Shown here: positions 38,062-47,007 of the stretch, piece after piece | Layout of the letters: each line of letters begins with the position of its first letter | How positions within the stretch are numbered: position 1 is the first letter of the stretch | NCBI GenBank assembly: GCA_963817465.1 | Contig: CAWFOP010000003.1 | Location: 176,372-240,371, forward strand | From: CAMPKL01 sp963817465 | Lineage (GTDB): Bacteria > Acidobacteriota > Terriglobia > Bryobacterales > UBA6623 | Direction: 5' to 3' | Length of the DNA stretch: 64,000 bases | Translations under genes and position numbers: made by a program | The notes under the pieces: model-generated | The model's input: only the letters and a program-made list of their open reading frames with translations | The model's database searches: none | What the model was told of the DNA's origin: nothing

Positions 38062-39537
38062 ATGACGCTCGACGAAAAGCAAAAAATCATCATCGGCTTG
38101 GCCGGTTTCTTCTTCGTCGCCCTGCTGCTCGTAGCCTGGGTCGAAGGAGGTCGTCGCCGCGTGCTCAAAGCGCCCGACGCCGTGGTTACGTCCGAGAACG
38201 CCGACTGCGTCGAATGCCACCGCGTCAAGACGCCTGGCATCGTCGGTCAGTGGGAGATCAGCCAGCATGCCAAGAGCGGCATCGGCTGCCTGCAATGCCA
38301 CAAGGCCGAACAGGGCGACGTCGACGGCTACGAGCACGAAGGCGCCTTCATCGCCACTATTGTCTCGCCGAAGGATTGCTCGCAGTGCCATGAGCGCGAG
38401 GCGGCGGAACATCAAGCGAGCCGCCACGCCAGGGGCGCCCGCATCCTCGGCAGCCTAGACAACGTGCTGGCCGAGGTCGTCGAGGGCTCTACGCGCTTTG
38501 ACGCCAAGGGCGAGAAGATTGAAGTCTCGGCGGCGGCGGTGAGCGGTTGCCTGCAGTGCCATGGCTCGGAGGTGAAGGTCCTGGCAGGCGGCAAGCTCGA
38601 CCCGACGACCTGGCCCAACACCGGCATCGGCCGCATCAACCCCGACGGTTCGCTCGGCTCCTGTTCCGCCTGCCATTTGCGCCACAACTTCAGCCGGGCG
38701 CAAGCTCGTGCGCCCGAGAATTGCGGCCGCTGCCACCTCGGCCCGGATCACCCTCAGCTCGAGGTCTATCAGGAGTCCAAGCACGGCATCGCCTTCGCGG
38801 CCAACCGCTCGCGCTTCGAACCGCTGATGGACGGCAAAGATTGGGTGCCGGGCCACGACTTCGAACAAGGTCCGACATGCAGCGTCTGCCACATGGGGGC
38901 TACGAAGAACCTGCCCGTAACACACGACGTCGGCGAGCGCATCTCGTGGACCTTGCGCCCGCCGGTCTCCGAAAAGATCGACGCCGCCGCCATAAAGAGC
39001 GGCGAGCAGGTGAAGAGCTGGCAAGACCGCCGCGCGGACATGCACGACGTCTGCACGAGTTGCCACTCCCCCGAATGGGTCGACAACTGGTACACGCAGT
39101 ACGACAACTTGGTCACGCTCTACAACGAGAAATTCGGCAAGCCTTCCACCGAGCTTTACCAGATGGCGCGCTCGAGCGGATTGCTGACGCAGATCGAGTT
39201 CGACGAGCCTGTCGAGTTCACCTACTTTTTCCTGTGGCACCACGAAGGCCGGCGCGCCCGCCACGGTGCGGCCATGATGGGACCGGACTATACCCAATGG
39301 CACGGCATGTATGAGGTCGCCCACCGTTTCTACGCGGAGTATGTTCCAGAGCTGCGCGAGCTCATCAATCGCAACCGCGCGGGCGCGAAGGCCGGCGCGG
39401 CCCGAAGGCTCGAGGTCACGCTCGATGAAGTGCTCAACTCTGATCATCACAAGTGGTTCCTGGGCAAGATGAGCGCAGCCGAACTCGCCGCGCGCAAGGC
39501 CGCCACGGAAGAGTTCAGGCAAAGGTACGCCCAGTAG
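38062..39537 (+). CDS. Octahaem cytochrome c, hydroxylamine-oxidoreductase-like
   Basis: The 491-residue protein has an N-terminal membrane anchor (about 9-27, IIIGLAGFFFVALLLVAW) and eight CXXCH motifs in order: CVECH, CLQCH, CSQCH, CLQCH, CSACH, CGRCH, CSVCH and CTSCH. No CXXCK is present, which argues against octahaem nitrite reductase or tetrathionate reductase. The C-terminal segment FLWHHEGRRARHGAAMMGPD is typical of HAO-family proteins. Such proteins either oxidise hydroxylamine or, as in epsilon-proteobacterial types, reduce nitrite or hydroxylamine. Next to Rieske, cytochrome b and a NapC-like cytochrome, a reductive role is more likely. Whether the cross-linking Tyr of oxidative HAO is present needs alignment. 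Confidence 0.85.
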   Translation: MTLDEKQKIIIGLAGFFFVALLLVAWVEGGRRRVLKAPDAVVTSENADCVECHRVKTPGIVGQWEISQHAKSGIGCLQCHKAEQGDVDGYEHEGAFIATIVSPKDCSQCHEREAAEHQASRHARGARILGSLDNVLAEVVEGSTRFDAKGEKIEVSAAAVSGCLQCHGSEVKVLAGGKLDPTTWPNTGIGRINPDGSLGSCSACHLRHNFSRAQARAPENCGRCHLGPDHPQLEVYQESKHGIAFAANRSRFEPLMDGKDWVPGHDFEQGPTCSVCHMGATKNLPVTHDVGERISWTLRPPVSEKIDAAAIKSGEQVKSWQDRRADMHDVCTSCHSPEWVDNWYTQYDNLVTLYNEKFGKPSTELYQMARSSGLLTQIEFDEPVEFTYFFLWHHEGRRARHGAAMMGPDYTQWHGMYEVAHRFYAEYVPELRELINRNRAGAKAGAARRLEVTLDEVLNSDHHKWFLGKMSAAELAARKAATEEFRQRYAQ

Positions 39538-39991
39538 GAATTGAGCTGCGATAGCGGGCGGACGGTCGCAACGGCTTTCGCACCATGCGCCGCCCGCGGG
39601 GCGAACTGGGTGGGTATCTTGCCCAGCAACCCGGGGCGCTTCACCCTACACCCACGCGCCGCGAGAGGCGCGATACATTCCTCCGGTCTGGATACTAGGC
39701 TGTTCGCAATGGCCTCCAGCACTCGATGCGGCGAATACGGAGTAGGCAGGCCGGTGCAGCGCGCCAGCTTAACGGGAGCGCCAACGGTTGGAACAAAGAT
39801 TGCTAGCTTGCCAGGCTGCAAATCCGCCGCTACAGAGTCCGCCATGAAGCGGTCAGCGCGGCATAAGGGTCGTGGCAACGCCACGACGGCGCGGATCCTT
39901 CCATCCAAGATTCGCTCGCCGAAGGGAGATGGCTGAGGAAGCAGTATTTTCAACAGTGGGTTAGACCAACAAGCGCGGAGGGCGACGCGGC
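39538..39991. other. Gap inside the cytochrome cluster
   Basis: About 450 bases between the octahaem and 18-haem genes. A minus-strand open frame (39447-39953, 168 codons) reads LAIFVPTVGAPVKLARCTG and similar, but I cannot assign it to a family, and it would run antisense to the end of the octahaem gene. The plus-strand frame is no better. GGAGGG just before 39992 is a plausible ribosome site. The stretch may be decayed DNA or hold an independent promoter for the 18-haem gene. Confidence 0.4.
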
Positions 39992-42598
39992 ATGGGAATT
40001 TCCAATGTCCAGCGTCTTCGACAGGTGGCTCAGCGGCTCCACAATCCGCTGAGCCTTATCGGGCTTGTACTCGTCATCACTGGCACTGTCACCTGGCTCT
40101 TCACGATCGTCACTCAGTTCGGCTCCCGCAATCCGTACCTCGCGTCTCTAACAGTGTTGGCCCTGCCCGCGATCACCGTGGCGGGTGCGGTTTTAACGAT
40201 TTTGGGAGTTCGCCGAAGGGACCGCCGCGCTGCAGCGCTGGGCGGCGACCAGATCGCACCCGCTCCTCCCGCGCTGACGTGGAAAAATCCCGCAGTTCGT
40301 CAATTGACCGGCTTCTTGATAGCGGTAATCGCAGCCAATGTTTTGTTTGGCTTTTACGTCACCCGCAAGGCGGTCGACTATGTCGCTTCACCGGCATTTT
40401 GTGCAGGCACATGCCACATTCTCACGCCCGAATTCACCGCGCTTCAGCACGCTCCTCACGCAGAGTTTGACTGTACGGACTGTCATGTCGGCGGCGGTGC
40501 GGGCTCGTTCGTCCGCGCACAAATGCACGGCGCCGAAAACGTCGCCAAGGCTCTGACGAAGAGTTACTCTCTTCCGATCCAAACCCCGATTCCAAGCCTC
40601 GCGCAGGGACAGCTGCCCTGCATCCGTTGCCATCCCAACCGCGACTACGGCGAGAAATACAAGAAGTGGGTATCGTTCGATCAGGACGAAGGTAATTCCG
40701 CTTCCCGCACGGAGCTTTTGTTGCGGATAGGCGGAGGGAACAATGCCAGCGGCGCGCACGGCGCACATCTCGCCGAAGGAGCCATGATCGAATATCGCTC
40801 CGACCCCAGCCGCAAAACCATACCGTGGATCCGATATACCGCCGCGGACGGCAAACAGATCATCTATCAAACTTCGAGCTGGTCTCCGACGATGGCGGAG
40901 GAGTTCGAGCTACGGCGGATGAACTGCATCGATTGCCACAATCGAGTCGCCCACAGCTTCGAAGACGCATCGGGTGCTCTCGATGAAGCGTTGTTCCGTA
41001 ACGAAATCGATCCTCGTTTGCCTTTCATCAAGCGGGAGGGGATGCGCGTTCTGACGGTCTCCTATGCCAACAGAGAAGCAGCTTCACAGCAGATTCCGTC
41101 CGAAATCTATGAGTTCTATCGCGAGCAATACCCGGAAACGTCGGCGCGCCAGGTCGGATCGATCCTGAACGCCTCCGCCGCGTTGGTTGCGGTCTACCAA
41201 AGAAACGTTTGGCCGGAGTACGGCGTGACCTGGGGCTTGCACGCGAATCATGCCGGCCACGAGGACTACCCCGGCTGCTTCCGCTGCCACAACGATAATC
41301 AAATCAGTCAGGATGGGGAGCGGACTCTCTTAGGCGACGATTGCACGATCTGCCATGCAATTCTGACCGACCGGGCGCCTATCAGCCTGCCCCTCGTCAC
41401 CGATGCGCCGCTCACCTCGACGCGTCTCAACCTGCCGAAGCAGATTGTGTTCGAGACACGCGCCGGGGACGCCAAGTTTGACCACGAAAAGCATCTGGAG
41501 TACGAAAAGGGTCGATGCGTTGCGTGTCACAACGCCCTTTTCCCTATGGCGCGCGCCGGCTTGAGTTACGCACCGGACGTTCACCGCGCCGCGGAGTCCT
41601 CCCAAACCAGCTGCGCGGGCTGCCACTTCGATGGCGGCCCCGCATTCGCCACGGCAAACCATTGCGAAAGCTGTCACACCGGCCTCAGTGCCAGAAGAAA
41701 TGCGATCGCCCGCGGTCCGGAACCTCCGTCGCCCCTCCCCGAAAAGGTCACCTATGAGACGAAGCTCGGCCCGGTCCGGTTTGATCACGCAAAACACCTC
41801 GAGGAGGCCAAGGGCGAGTGCGTCGACTGTCATAACAGGCTATTCCCGATGCAGGACGCCAAGCTGCAGTATGCTTCGAATCTCCACCGAGACGCCGAGC
41901 GAACACAAACTTCATGCGGAGGCTGCCACTCGACCGGCGGCGGCGCGTTCCCTTCGGCGGACAACTGTATAAAATGCCACGCCGGCCTAGGGGAACCCAG
42001 AGCCACGCCCAATAGCGGCGTGACCGGCATCCCGAAGTTGGCGAGCTTCGAAACCCGTTTGGGCCCGGCGCGATTCGATCATCAGAAGCACGTCGATGAA
42101 GCCGAAGGAAACTGCCAAGCCTGCCACAACCGGATCTTCCCGTTGGCGAAGGGCCTGCTCAACTACAAGGACAATCTGCACAAGACGGCGGAGACCGCAA
42201 AGACCGCTTGCGGCGCGTGCCACTATTCGGGCGGCGAAGCTTTCGAATCCAAAGGGAACTGCCTACGGTGCCACCGCGAGCCCTCAATTCAAGCCCGGGG
42301 GTCGGAACTCGGCCTGCCCAAGGAGTTCATCTTCGAGAATCGTCTTGGCAACGTCTCCTTCGATCACGATCAGCACATCGCGAACGAAGACGGCAAGTGT
42401 ACGGCCTGTCATGACCGCATTTGGCCGATGGGCGAGGTTTCACTCGCGGGATATTCCGACGATTACCATCGCGTCGCGGAGGCAAGGGGCGCGTTCTGCG
42501 CCGCTTGTCACGCGTCCGGCAACCATGCTTTTGCAACGCTCAACAACTGCGTGCGATGTCACGAAGGCCTGGCAAAAGTGACTCGCGCCAACCCTTGA
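39992..42598 (+). CDS. Membrane-anchored 18-haem cytochrome c (NapC-like head, four trihaem repeats)
   Basis: The 868-residue protein has three predicted membrane helices (about 20-42, 48-70, 103-125). A NapC/NirT-like head follows, whose first site is CAGTCH with three residues between the cysteines, the variant seen in some NrfH-like cytochromes. Then come CTDCH, CIRCH, CIDCH, CFRCH and CTICH. The remainder is four tandem units of about 95-100 residues, each with three CXXCH motifs. The total is one CX3CH plus 17 CXXCH, so 18 covalent haems are predicted. It should take electrons from the quinone pool or the neighbouring cytochrome b and carry them outward. The obvious partner is the octahaem cytochrome. 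Confidence 0.88.
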   Translation: MGISNVQRLRQVAQRLHNPLSLIGLVLVITGTVTWLFTIVTQFGSRNPYLASLTVLALPAITVAGAVLTILGVRRRDRRAAALGGDQIAPAPPALTWKNPAVRQLTGFLIAVIAANVLFGFYVTRKAVDYVASPAFCAGTCHILTPEFTALQHAPHAEFDCTDCHVGGGAGSFVRAQMHGAENVAKALTKSYSLPIQTPIPSLAQGQLPCIRCHPNRDYGEKYKKWVSFDQDEGNSASRTELLLRIGGGNNASGAHGAHLAEGAMIEYRSDPSRKTIPWIRYTAADGKQIIYQTSSWSPTMAEEFELRRMNCIDCHNRVAHSFEDASGALDEALFRNEIDPRLPFIKREGMRVLTVSYANREAASQQIPSEIYEFYREQYPETSARQVGSILNASAALVAVYQRNVWPEYGVTWGLHANHAGHEDYPGCFRCHNDNQISQDGERTLLGDDCTICHAILTDRAPISLPLVTDAPLTSTRLNLPKQIVFETRAGDAKFDHEKHLEYEKGRCVACHNALFPMARAGLSYAPDVHRAAESSQTSCAGCHFDGGPAFATANHCESCHTGLSARRNAIARGPEPPSPLPEKVTYETKLGPVRFDHAKHLEEAKGECVDCHNRLFPMQDAKLQYASNLHRDAERTQTSCGGCHSTGGGAFPSADNCIKCHAGLGEPRATPNSGVTGIPKLASFETRLGPARFDHQKHVDEAEGNCQACHNRIFPLAKGLLNYKDNLHKTAETAKTACGACHYSGGEAFESKGNCLRCHREPSIQARGSELGLPKEFIFENRLGNVSFDHDQHIANEDGKCTACHDRIWPMGEVSLAGYSDDYHRVAEARGAFCAACHASGNHAFATLNNCVRCHEGLAKVTRANP
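41440..42590 (+). repeat. Four in-frame trihaem (c7-type) repeats
   Basis: The coding repeats begin near 41440, 41747, 42040 and 42322. Each starts with a strand like FETR(L/A)G, then KFDHEKHL or RFDHAKHL, CxxCH-N-x-L/I-FPM/L, a second CxxCH about 28 residues on and a third after an xNxCxxCH turn. The motif spacing is nearly constant, which points to duplication of a trihaem cytochrome c7 module. The fourth unit is the most divergent. Confidence 0.8.
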
Positions 42599-42678
42599 GG
42601 CTGCTTGGTTAGGTCGAAAGACAATTGGCGGGCCTGCGCGCCGAACGGGCGACGTGGGCCGCCGAGGAGGTCAGAATC

Positions 42679-42822
42679 ATGTCGACCATTCCTGCCAAGG
42701 CGCCTGCTGACGAGAGCCCGGGCTCTCGCACTGTCAGGACGTTCTGCCGGACCTGTTATTGGGTCGGCGGGACCTTGTTCCTCATCTGGCTCGGCCTGGT
42801 GCTGTTTGTTTTCTTTAGCTGA
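42679..42822 (+). CDS. Tiny membrane protein at the end of the cytochrome operon
   Basis: A 47-residue protein (MSTIPAKAPADESPGS...) with a clear ribosome site GAGGAGG 8 bases before the ATG. It has a short polar N-terminus, a CRTC motif and one membrane helix (about 29-46, GTLFLIWLGLVLFVFF). It lies 80 bases after the 18-haem gene. Single-helix proteins of this kind often stabilise respiratory complexes, but no family was recognised. Confidence 0.6.
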   Translation: MSTIPAKAPADESPGSRTVRTFCRTCYWVGGTLFLIWLGLVLFVFFS

Positions 42823-42829
42823 CACTCTG

Positions 42830-42925
42830 ACCGAGGCGTTCCTGGTCGTATTGACCGTGGAAGTGACGCAGTCCCGGAGACATTTCGTACAGCACGCGGC
42901 CCAGCGCCCAGATGTCCCCCCGGGG
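42830..42925 (-). pseudogene. Fragment of a serine/threonine kinase domain
   Basis: The minus strand reads GDIWALGRVLYEMSPGLRHF, which matches subdomain IX of bacterial Hanks-type kinases (SDIWSLGVxLYEM). Only about 30 codons remain and no neighbouring kinase subdomains are present. Its upstream end abuts the truncated NsrR-like fragment on the other strand, so two broken genes meet near 42926. Confidence 0.5.
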
Positions 42926-42926
42926 C

Positions 42927-43352
42927 TCTTATCACATCTCCAAGAATCAACTGGTGAAAGTCGTTCAGCGCCTTGGCGGCCTAGCCTATGTGAACGCGCG
43001 CCGCGGACGTGGCGGTGGAGTGCTGTCGGCGAAGGCGCCAGAGGAGATCAATCTGGGGCGGCTGGTGGAGCAGATGGAGCCGCACCTGAATTTCATGGAG
43101 TGTTTCGATCTGGAGACGAATACGTGCCCGATTGCCCCGGCGTGCGATTTGAAAAATGTGCTTGGCGAGGCGCAGCAGTCCTTCCTGCAAACGTTACGGC
43201 GCTATACCATCGCGGGCCTGGGGATTCGCGACGAGCGCTTGCGAAAAAATCCTACAGATCCCCGGCGGCGGCGCGTGAAGCTCAAGCTTGGGAACGATCG
43301 GCGCGACCTCAGAGGTCGTTCCGCGCAGCATAGTACACCAAACCAGCGCTGA
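42927..43352 (+). pseudogene. NsrR-like Rrf2 regulator lacking its N-terminus
   Basis: The reading SYHISKNQLVKVVQRLGGLA, then RGRGGGVLSA, EPHLNFMECF and TCPIAPAC matches NO-sensing NsrR repressors from the recognition helix onward, including three Cys suited to bind an iron-sulfur cluster. The first roughly 25 residues (start codon and first helices) are absent, and the sequence at the break is a piece of an unrelated kinase gene. A weak GTG or ATG could start a truncated protein, but it would lack part of the DNA-binding domain. It overlaps the minus-strand small membrane gene at its 3' end. Confidence 0.65.
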
Positions 43353-43536
43353 GGGCGAAACAGATGAGGCTTGCGGACGCCGCCGGCCAAATGACCGATT
43401 CGTCACCGCCGAGAAACGCGTTCATCGTAGCGGTCAGCAACCAGAGCTGCATCGTCACCAAGATCAGCAGGAAGCATGCGATCGCGTAGGCGACCGCGGA
43501 GTTGCGCTCCGAATCGGCGTCCCGAGGCGGTTTCAT
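43309..43536 (-). CDS. Small two-helix membrane protein (DUF6755-like)
   Basis: A 75-residue protein (MKPPRDADSERNSAVAYAIA...) with two membrane helices at about 15-38 and 48-69. Its start overlaps the Rieske stop (ATGA), so it is the last gene of the minus-strand operon. Small proteins of this size sit at the end of similar Mo-oxidoreductase/Rieske clusters in other acidobacteria as far as I recall. A subunit or assembly role in the membrane part of that complex is the best guess. Confidence 0.65.
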   Translation of the reverse strand: MKPPRDADSERNSAVAYAIACFLLILVTMQLWLLTATMNAFLGGDESVIWPAASASLICFALSAGLVYYAARNDL

Positions 43537-44072
43537 ACGCGGAGCTCCACGCCAATGGCATAGATGACCCCGCCTCGGATATCGAGTTGAATGCGAGGCA
43601 AAGGCCGCCGCGGAGGCCCGGCAAGCGGAACGCCGCTCGCCGCGTCGAAGAAGCCCTTGTGGCAGGGACAGACAAGTCGTCCCTCGTCCACTTTCGGAAT
43701 CACGGCGCAGGCCAGGTGCGAGCAGCGCTGGTCAAAGGCCACCACAACGTCGTCATCCAAACGCGAGAGGATGCACGGGGAATGCTCATCCGGGTATTGG
43801 AAGGAGATTGTGGCGCCGATCGGGATGTCGGCAAGATTCGCCACCTCCCGGATGGGCGGACGGCCGCGGGTCTTCCGGACGAGATTCTGCGCGGCGATCC
43901 ACAACTGCCCCGCAACGAACGCGGCGCTGGTCAGCAGGAGAAACCGCGAAAAGTCCCGCCGCGCCACGGAAGCATCGTCGCCGGAGCCGATTGGAAAGTC
44001 GCGGCGCCACTTCGCCTGCTCGCGCGGCGGGGCGCCATCGGGTGTTGAGGCGCACTTGGAGTCTGGCGTCAT
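43533..44072 (-). CDS. Rieske [2Fe-2S] protein of the Mo-oxidoreductase cluster
   Basis: The 179-residue protein has a cytoplasmic N-terminal tail of about 40 residues, one membrane helix (FSRFLLLTSAAFVAGQLWIA) and a Rieske domain with boxes CSHLAC near residue 121 and CPCHKG near residue 137. The second box has Lys where the Rieske of the cytochrome b operon has Gly. It overlaps the ferredoxin gene by four bases and the small membrane gene by four bases. It is the second Rieske protein of the island and is clearly tied to the molybdopterin enzyme rather than to cytochrome b. Confidence 0.88.
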   Translation of the reverse strand: MTPDSKCASTPDGAPPREQAKWRRDFPIGSGDDASVARRDFSRFLLLTSAAFVAGQLWIAAQNLVRKTRGRPPIREVANLADIPIGATISFQYPDEHSPCILSRLDDDVVVAFDQRCSHLACAVIPKVDEGRLVCPCHKGFFDAASGVPLAGPPRRPLPRIQLDIRGGVIYAIGVELRV

Positions 44073-44719
44073 CGTTCCTCCTCCACAGTTGCAGGCATAT
44101 GGATGGCGCTCAGCATGACGTCCAGCCGCGCCTGCATGTCTCCTTCGAGCGCCGCGGTCACGTCGACGTGCTTGGGCCCATCCTGCTTGGGCACCATCAT
44201 GTTGACCTTGGTGATGATCTGCTGCCGGCCGAACTGGAACTCATTCACTGGTGTCGATCTCGGCCGCAGGCGTTCGACCTCGGCGCGGGTCCCGAAGAAG
44301 AGCGCCTGGCTGGGACATACCGTCGCGCACATGGGCTTCTTGCCGATACTGGTGCGGTCGTAGCACATGTCGCACTTCATCATCAGCTCTTGGGCGACTT
44401 GCATCTTCGGCACGCCGAACGGGCAGGCGAGTACGCAGTTGTTGCAGGCGATACAGCGCGGTTGGCTCGCTGACTGCACGACGCCGTCTTCGGTCTTCTT
44501 GATCGCGAAGGCGGGACAAACCTCGGCGCAGGTCGGAGATTCGCAATGCATACAGACCATTGGCGCCGTCTGCGGCGAGTGCGCCGGATCGATGAAATCC
44601 AGGTGAATCATCGAGACGCCCTTGTGGGTGTCGCATTCGGTGCAGGCTTGAACGCATGACTGGCATCCGATGCAGCGATTCGGATCGATGAAGAACTCGT
44701 TTTGGTCGGGGACTGGCAT
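44069..44719 (-). CDS. Four-cluster ferredoxin electron-transfer subunit (DmsB/NrfC-like)
   Basis: I chose the ATG at 44719 (MPVPDQNEFFIDPNRCIGC); a longer upstream reading runs into the preceding gene. The 216-residue protein has four cysteine clusters: CIGCQSCVQACTEC, CMHCESPTCAEVCP, CIACNNCVLACP and CDMCYDR...CATVCP. This is the layout of DMSO-reductase-family beta subunits. No signal peptide is present, so it is cytoplasmic or folds there before export with a partner. It lies 17 bases after the molybdopterin oxidoreductase and should wire it to the Rieske and membrane subunits. Confidence 0.88.
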   Translation of the reverse strand: MPVPDQNEFFIDPNRCIGCQSCVQACTECDTHKGVSMIHLDFIDPAHSPQTAPMVCMHCESPTCAEVCPAFAIKKTEDGVVQSASQPRCIACNNCVLACPFGVPKMQVAQELMMKCDMCYDRTSIGKKPMCATVCPSQALFFGTRAEVERLRPRSTPVNEFQFGRQQIITKVNMMVPKQDGPKHVDVTAALEGDMQARLDVMLSAIHMPATVEEER

Positions 44720-44736
44720 GACAGAGGATTCGTTCG

Positions 44737-47005
44737 CTACTGCTGCGGCTCCAGGCGGGCTGCATACTCGGGCGGACCGGCGGCCTTCTCGACTCGCACC
44801 GCGCAAACCTTGTACTCCGGGATCTTCGAGATGGGGTCCTGCGCCGAAATCGTCAACTGGTTCGCGCTCTTGAGGCCGGCCCAGTGGTAGGGAATGAAGA
44901 CAGTATCGGGCCGGATCGTCGTGGTCACTTTGGCCTGCAGGGTCGTCTCTCCGCGCCGGCTGCGCACGGTGACCCAGTCTTTGTCCTGGACGCCCAGCCC
45001 CTGGGCGAGCTGCGGGTGGAGCTCGACTAAAGGCTCCGGATACTGGTCCACCAAGGGGCCGATGCGGCGCGTCTGCGTCCCGGATAGAAACTGACTGACG
45101 ACGCGTCCGGTCGTCAGCATGAGCGGGAATTCCTCGTCCACGTCTTCGGTGGGCGGCGCGTAAGCGACCGGGTTGAAACGCGCCTTGCCGTCCGGGAAGT
45201 AGAACGGGCCCGCGCCTTTCGCGACCGGATTCCAGGCGCCCGGCTCAAACAGCCTGAGGAGTGCCGGGATGGTCGATAGGCCGTCCTTCCGGGTCTTCAC
45301 TCGGGCACGGCCAGCAAACGCCGAACTGGCGCTCGACCTTCTCGTAGGTGACGCCGGAATAGTCCGCCACGCCCCCCTTGCTCGCCTTGCGTAATTCTTC
45401 GAGAATGTCGCCCGGGCTCTCGAACTCGAAGCCGTGAGGCCGGCCGATGCCCTTGGCGATGTCCTGGATGATCTTCCAGTCCTGGCGCGCCTCACCGGGG
45501 CACTCGATCGCTTTGTTGATCTTGATGATGCGGCCTTCGATCTGTGTGACGATCCCCTCGTCCTCCTCGTGGAGCGAGCCGGGCAACACGATGTCTGCGT
45601 GACGAGCGGTTTCGTTGAGAAAGAAATCGATCGCGACGTAGAAGTCGAGTTTCTCAAGGCAACGGCGGATGAAGTTGTTGTCGGGCAGGGAGACTTTGGG
45701 GTTGAAGCAGATCGAGAGCAAGCCTCGGATCTCGCCGCGGTCGATCTTGCGAAAGATCTCGTAGGCGTCCACGCCCTTGCCCGGCAGCGAGTCAGGGTCA
45801 ACGCCCCAAACGGCGGCCACGTGTTTGCGGTGCTCGGGGTTTTCGATGTCGCGAGCCCCGGGGAGCTGATCACATTTCTGGCCGTGTTCACGACCGCCCT
45901 GGCCGTTCGCCTGACCCGTGATCGTGGCGTAACCGCAACCTTCGCGGCCAATCCGGCCGGAAGCCAGCACCATGTTGATGGCGCCCAGCACGTTCTGTAC
46001 GCCATGGCTGTGATGTTCGATGCCGCGGGCGTGAAGCAAGAAGCTGCTCTTGGCCGCTCCCCACCATTCCGCGGCCTGTCGGATCGAGCGTTCGGCGATG
46101 CCGGTCACCTCGGCGGTCCGCCGAGGCGTCCATTCGTGGACTTGCTCGGCGACACTCTCAAAGCCGGCGGTGTGATTGTCGATGAACTGGTGATCGAGCC
46201 AGTCGTGCTCGATCATCAAGTGCAGGATGCCGTTGAACAGGGCGGCGTCACGGCCGGGCTTGACGGGAAGGAACAGGTCGCAGGTCCGCGCGATGGGTGT
46301 GATCCTGGGATCGACGACGATGATGCGGGCGCCGTTCTCGCGCGCCTGCCAAACGTAGTCGGTGGTGATCGGCGCACATTCGGCAACGTTGGCGCCGCTG
46401 ATCCAGACCACCTCCGCCTTGGGAATATCGCTCCAGGGGTTCGCGGCGCGATCAATGCCAAAGGCTTTCTTGTTGCCCGCGGCCGCGCTCACCATGCAAA
46501 GCCGTCCGTTATAGTCGATGTTCGCCGTCCGCAGCGCCACACGGGCGAATTTGCCCATCAGGTAGGTCTTTTCGGTGGTCAGGCTCGCTCCGGTGAGCAC
46601 GGAAAAGGCGTCGGCTCCATGTGCGGTTTGAATCCTCTGAATGGCTTCGCAAGTGCGGCGAATGGCTTCGTCATAGGGCAACGCGCGAAAGCCCTCTTCG
46701 GCGCTGGAGTCGCGAGCGAACGCTGTCAACAGTCGGTCTGGGTGCGCGCCCTGCAAATAGCGCTTCACGCCCTTTGGGCAGAGCATGCCGTGGTTGAACG
46801 GAAACTCTTCCCAGGGCTCGAAGCCGATGACCTGGTCGTCCTTGACGCGAAGCTGAATGCCACACTGCTGACCGCAGAAGCAACAATGGGTCTTGACGAG
46901 CTTGTCGGCTTCAATCGCCGTATCGAGCCGCGCTCCTTGCGCATACGCGCGGTGCGGGCCGAACTTCTCGAGGACTTTTTCCTCATTGACTGGAAGCTGC
47001 GCCAT
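44737..47005 (-). CDS. Molybdopterin oxidoreductase, Nas/Nap-type, one frame break
   Basis: The N-terminus carries a [4Fe-4S] site (CCFCGQQCGIQL, then GMLCPKGVKRYLQG). The bis-MGD fold follows with a Cys molybdenum ligand in NGRLCMVSAAAGNKKAFGID, as in assimilatory and periplasmic nitrate reductases. The C-terminal domain has LTTGRVVSQFLSGTQTRR and FIPYHWAGLKSANQLT. One extra base near 45257 (CACTCCTCAGG) breaks the frame; repair gives TPRLFEPGAWNP and about 755 residues. There is no Tat signal, so the enzyme is cytoplasmic. It may reduce nitrate, but with a dedicated ferredoxin, Rieske and cytochrome b partner another oxyanion or an oxidative role cannot be excluded. Confidence 0.82.
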
Positions 47006-47007
47006 AT

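Noticed and set aside
38062..39537. Calling the octahaem protein an octahaem nitrite or tetrathionate reductase.
   Set aside because: Those enzymes use a CXXCK haem site; all eight motifs here are CXXCH and the C-terminal region is HAO-like.
39447..39953. A 168-codon open frame on the minus strand antisense to the end of the octahaem cytochrome gene.
   Set aside because: No recognisable family, no good ribosome site, and it overlaps a certain gene on the other strand; reported only as gap content.
29050..42831. The 12-base string TGACACTCTGAC occurs at 29050-29061 and 42820-42831.
   Set aside because: Repeats of this length are expected many times by chance in 64 kb, and the flanks do not match.
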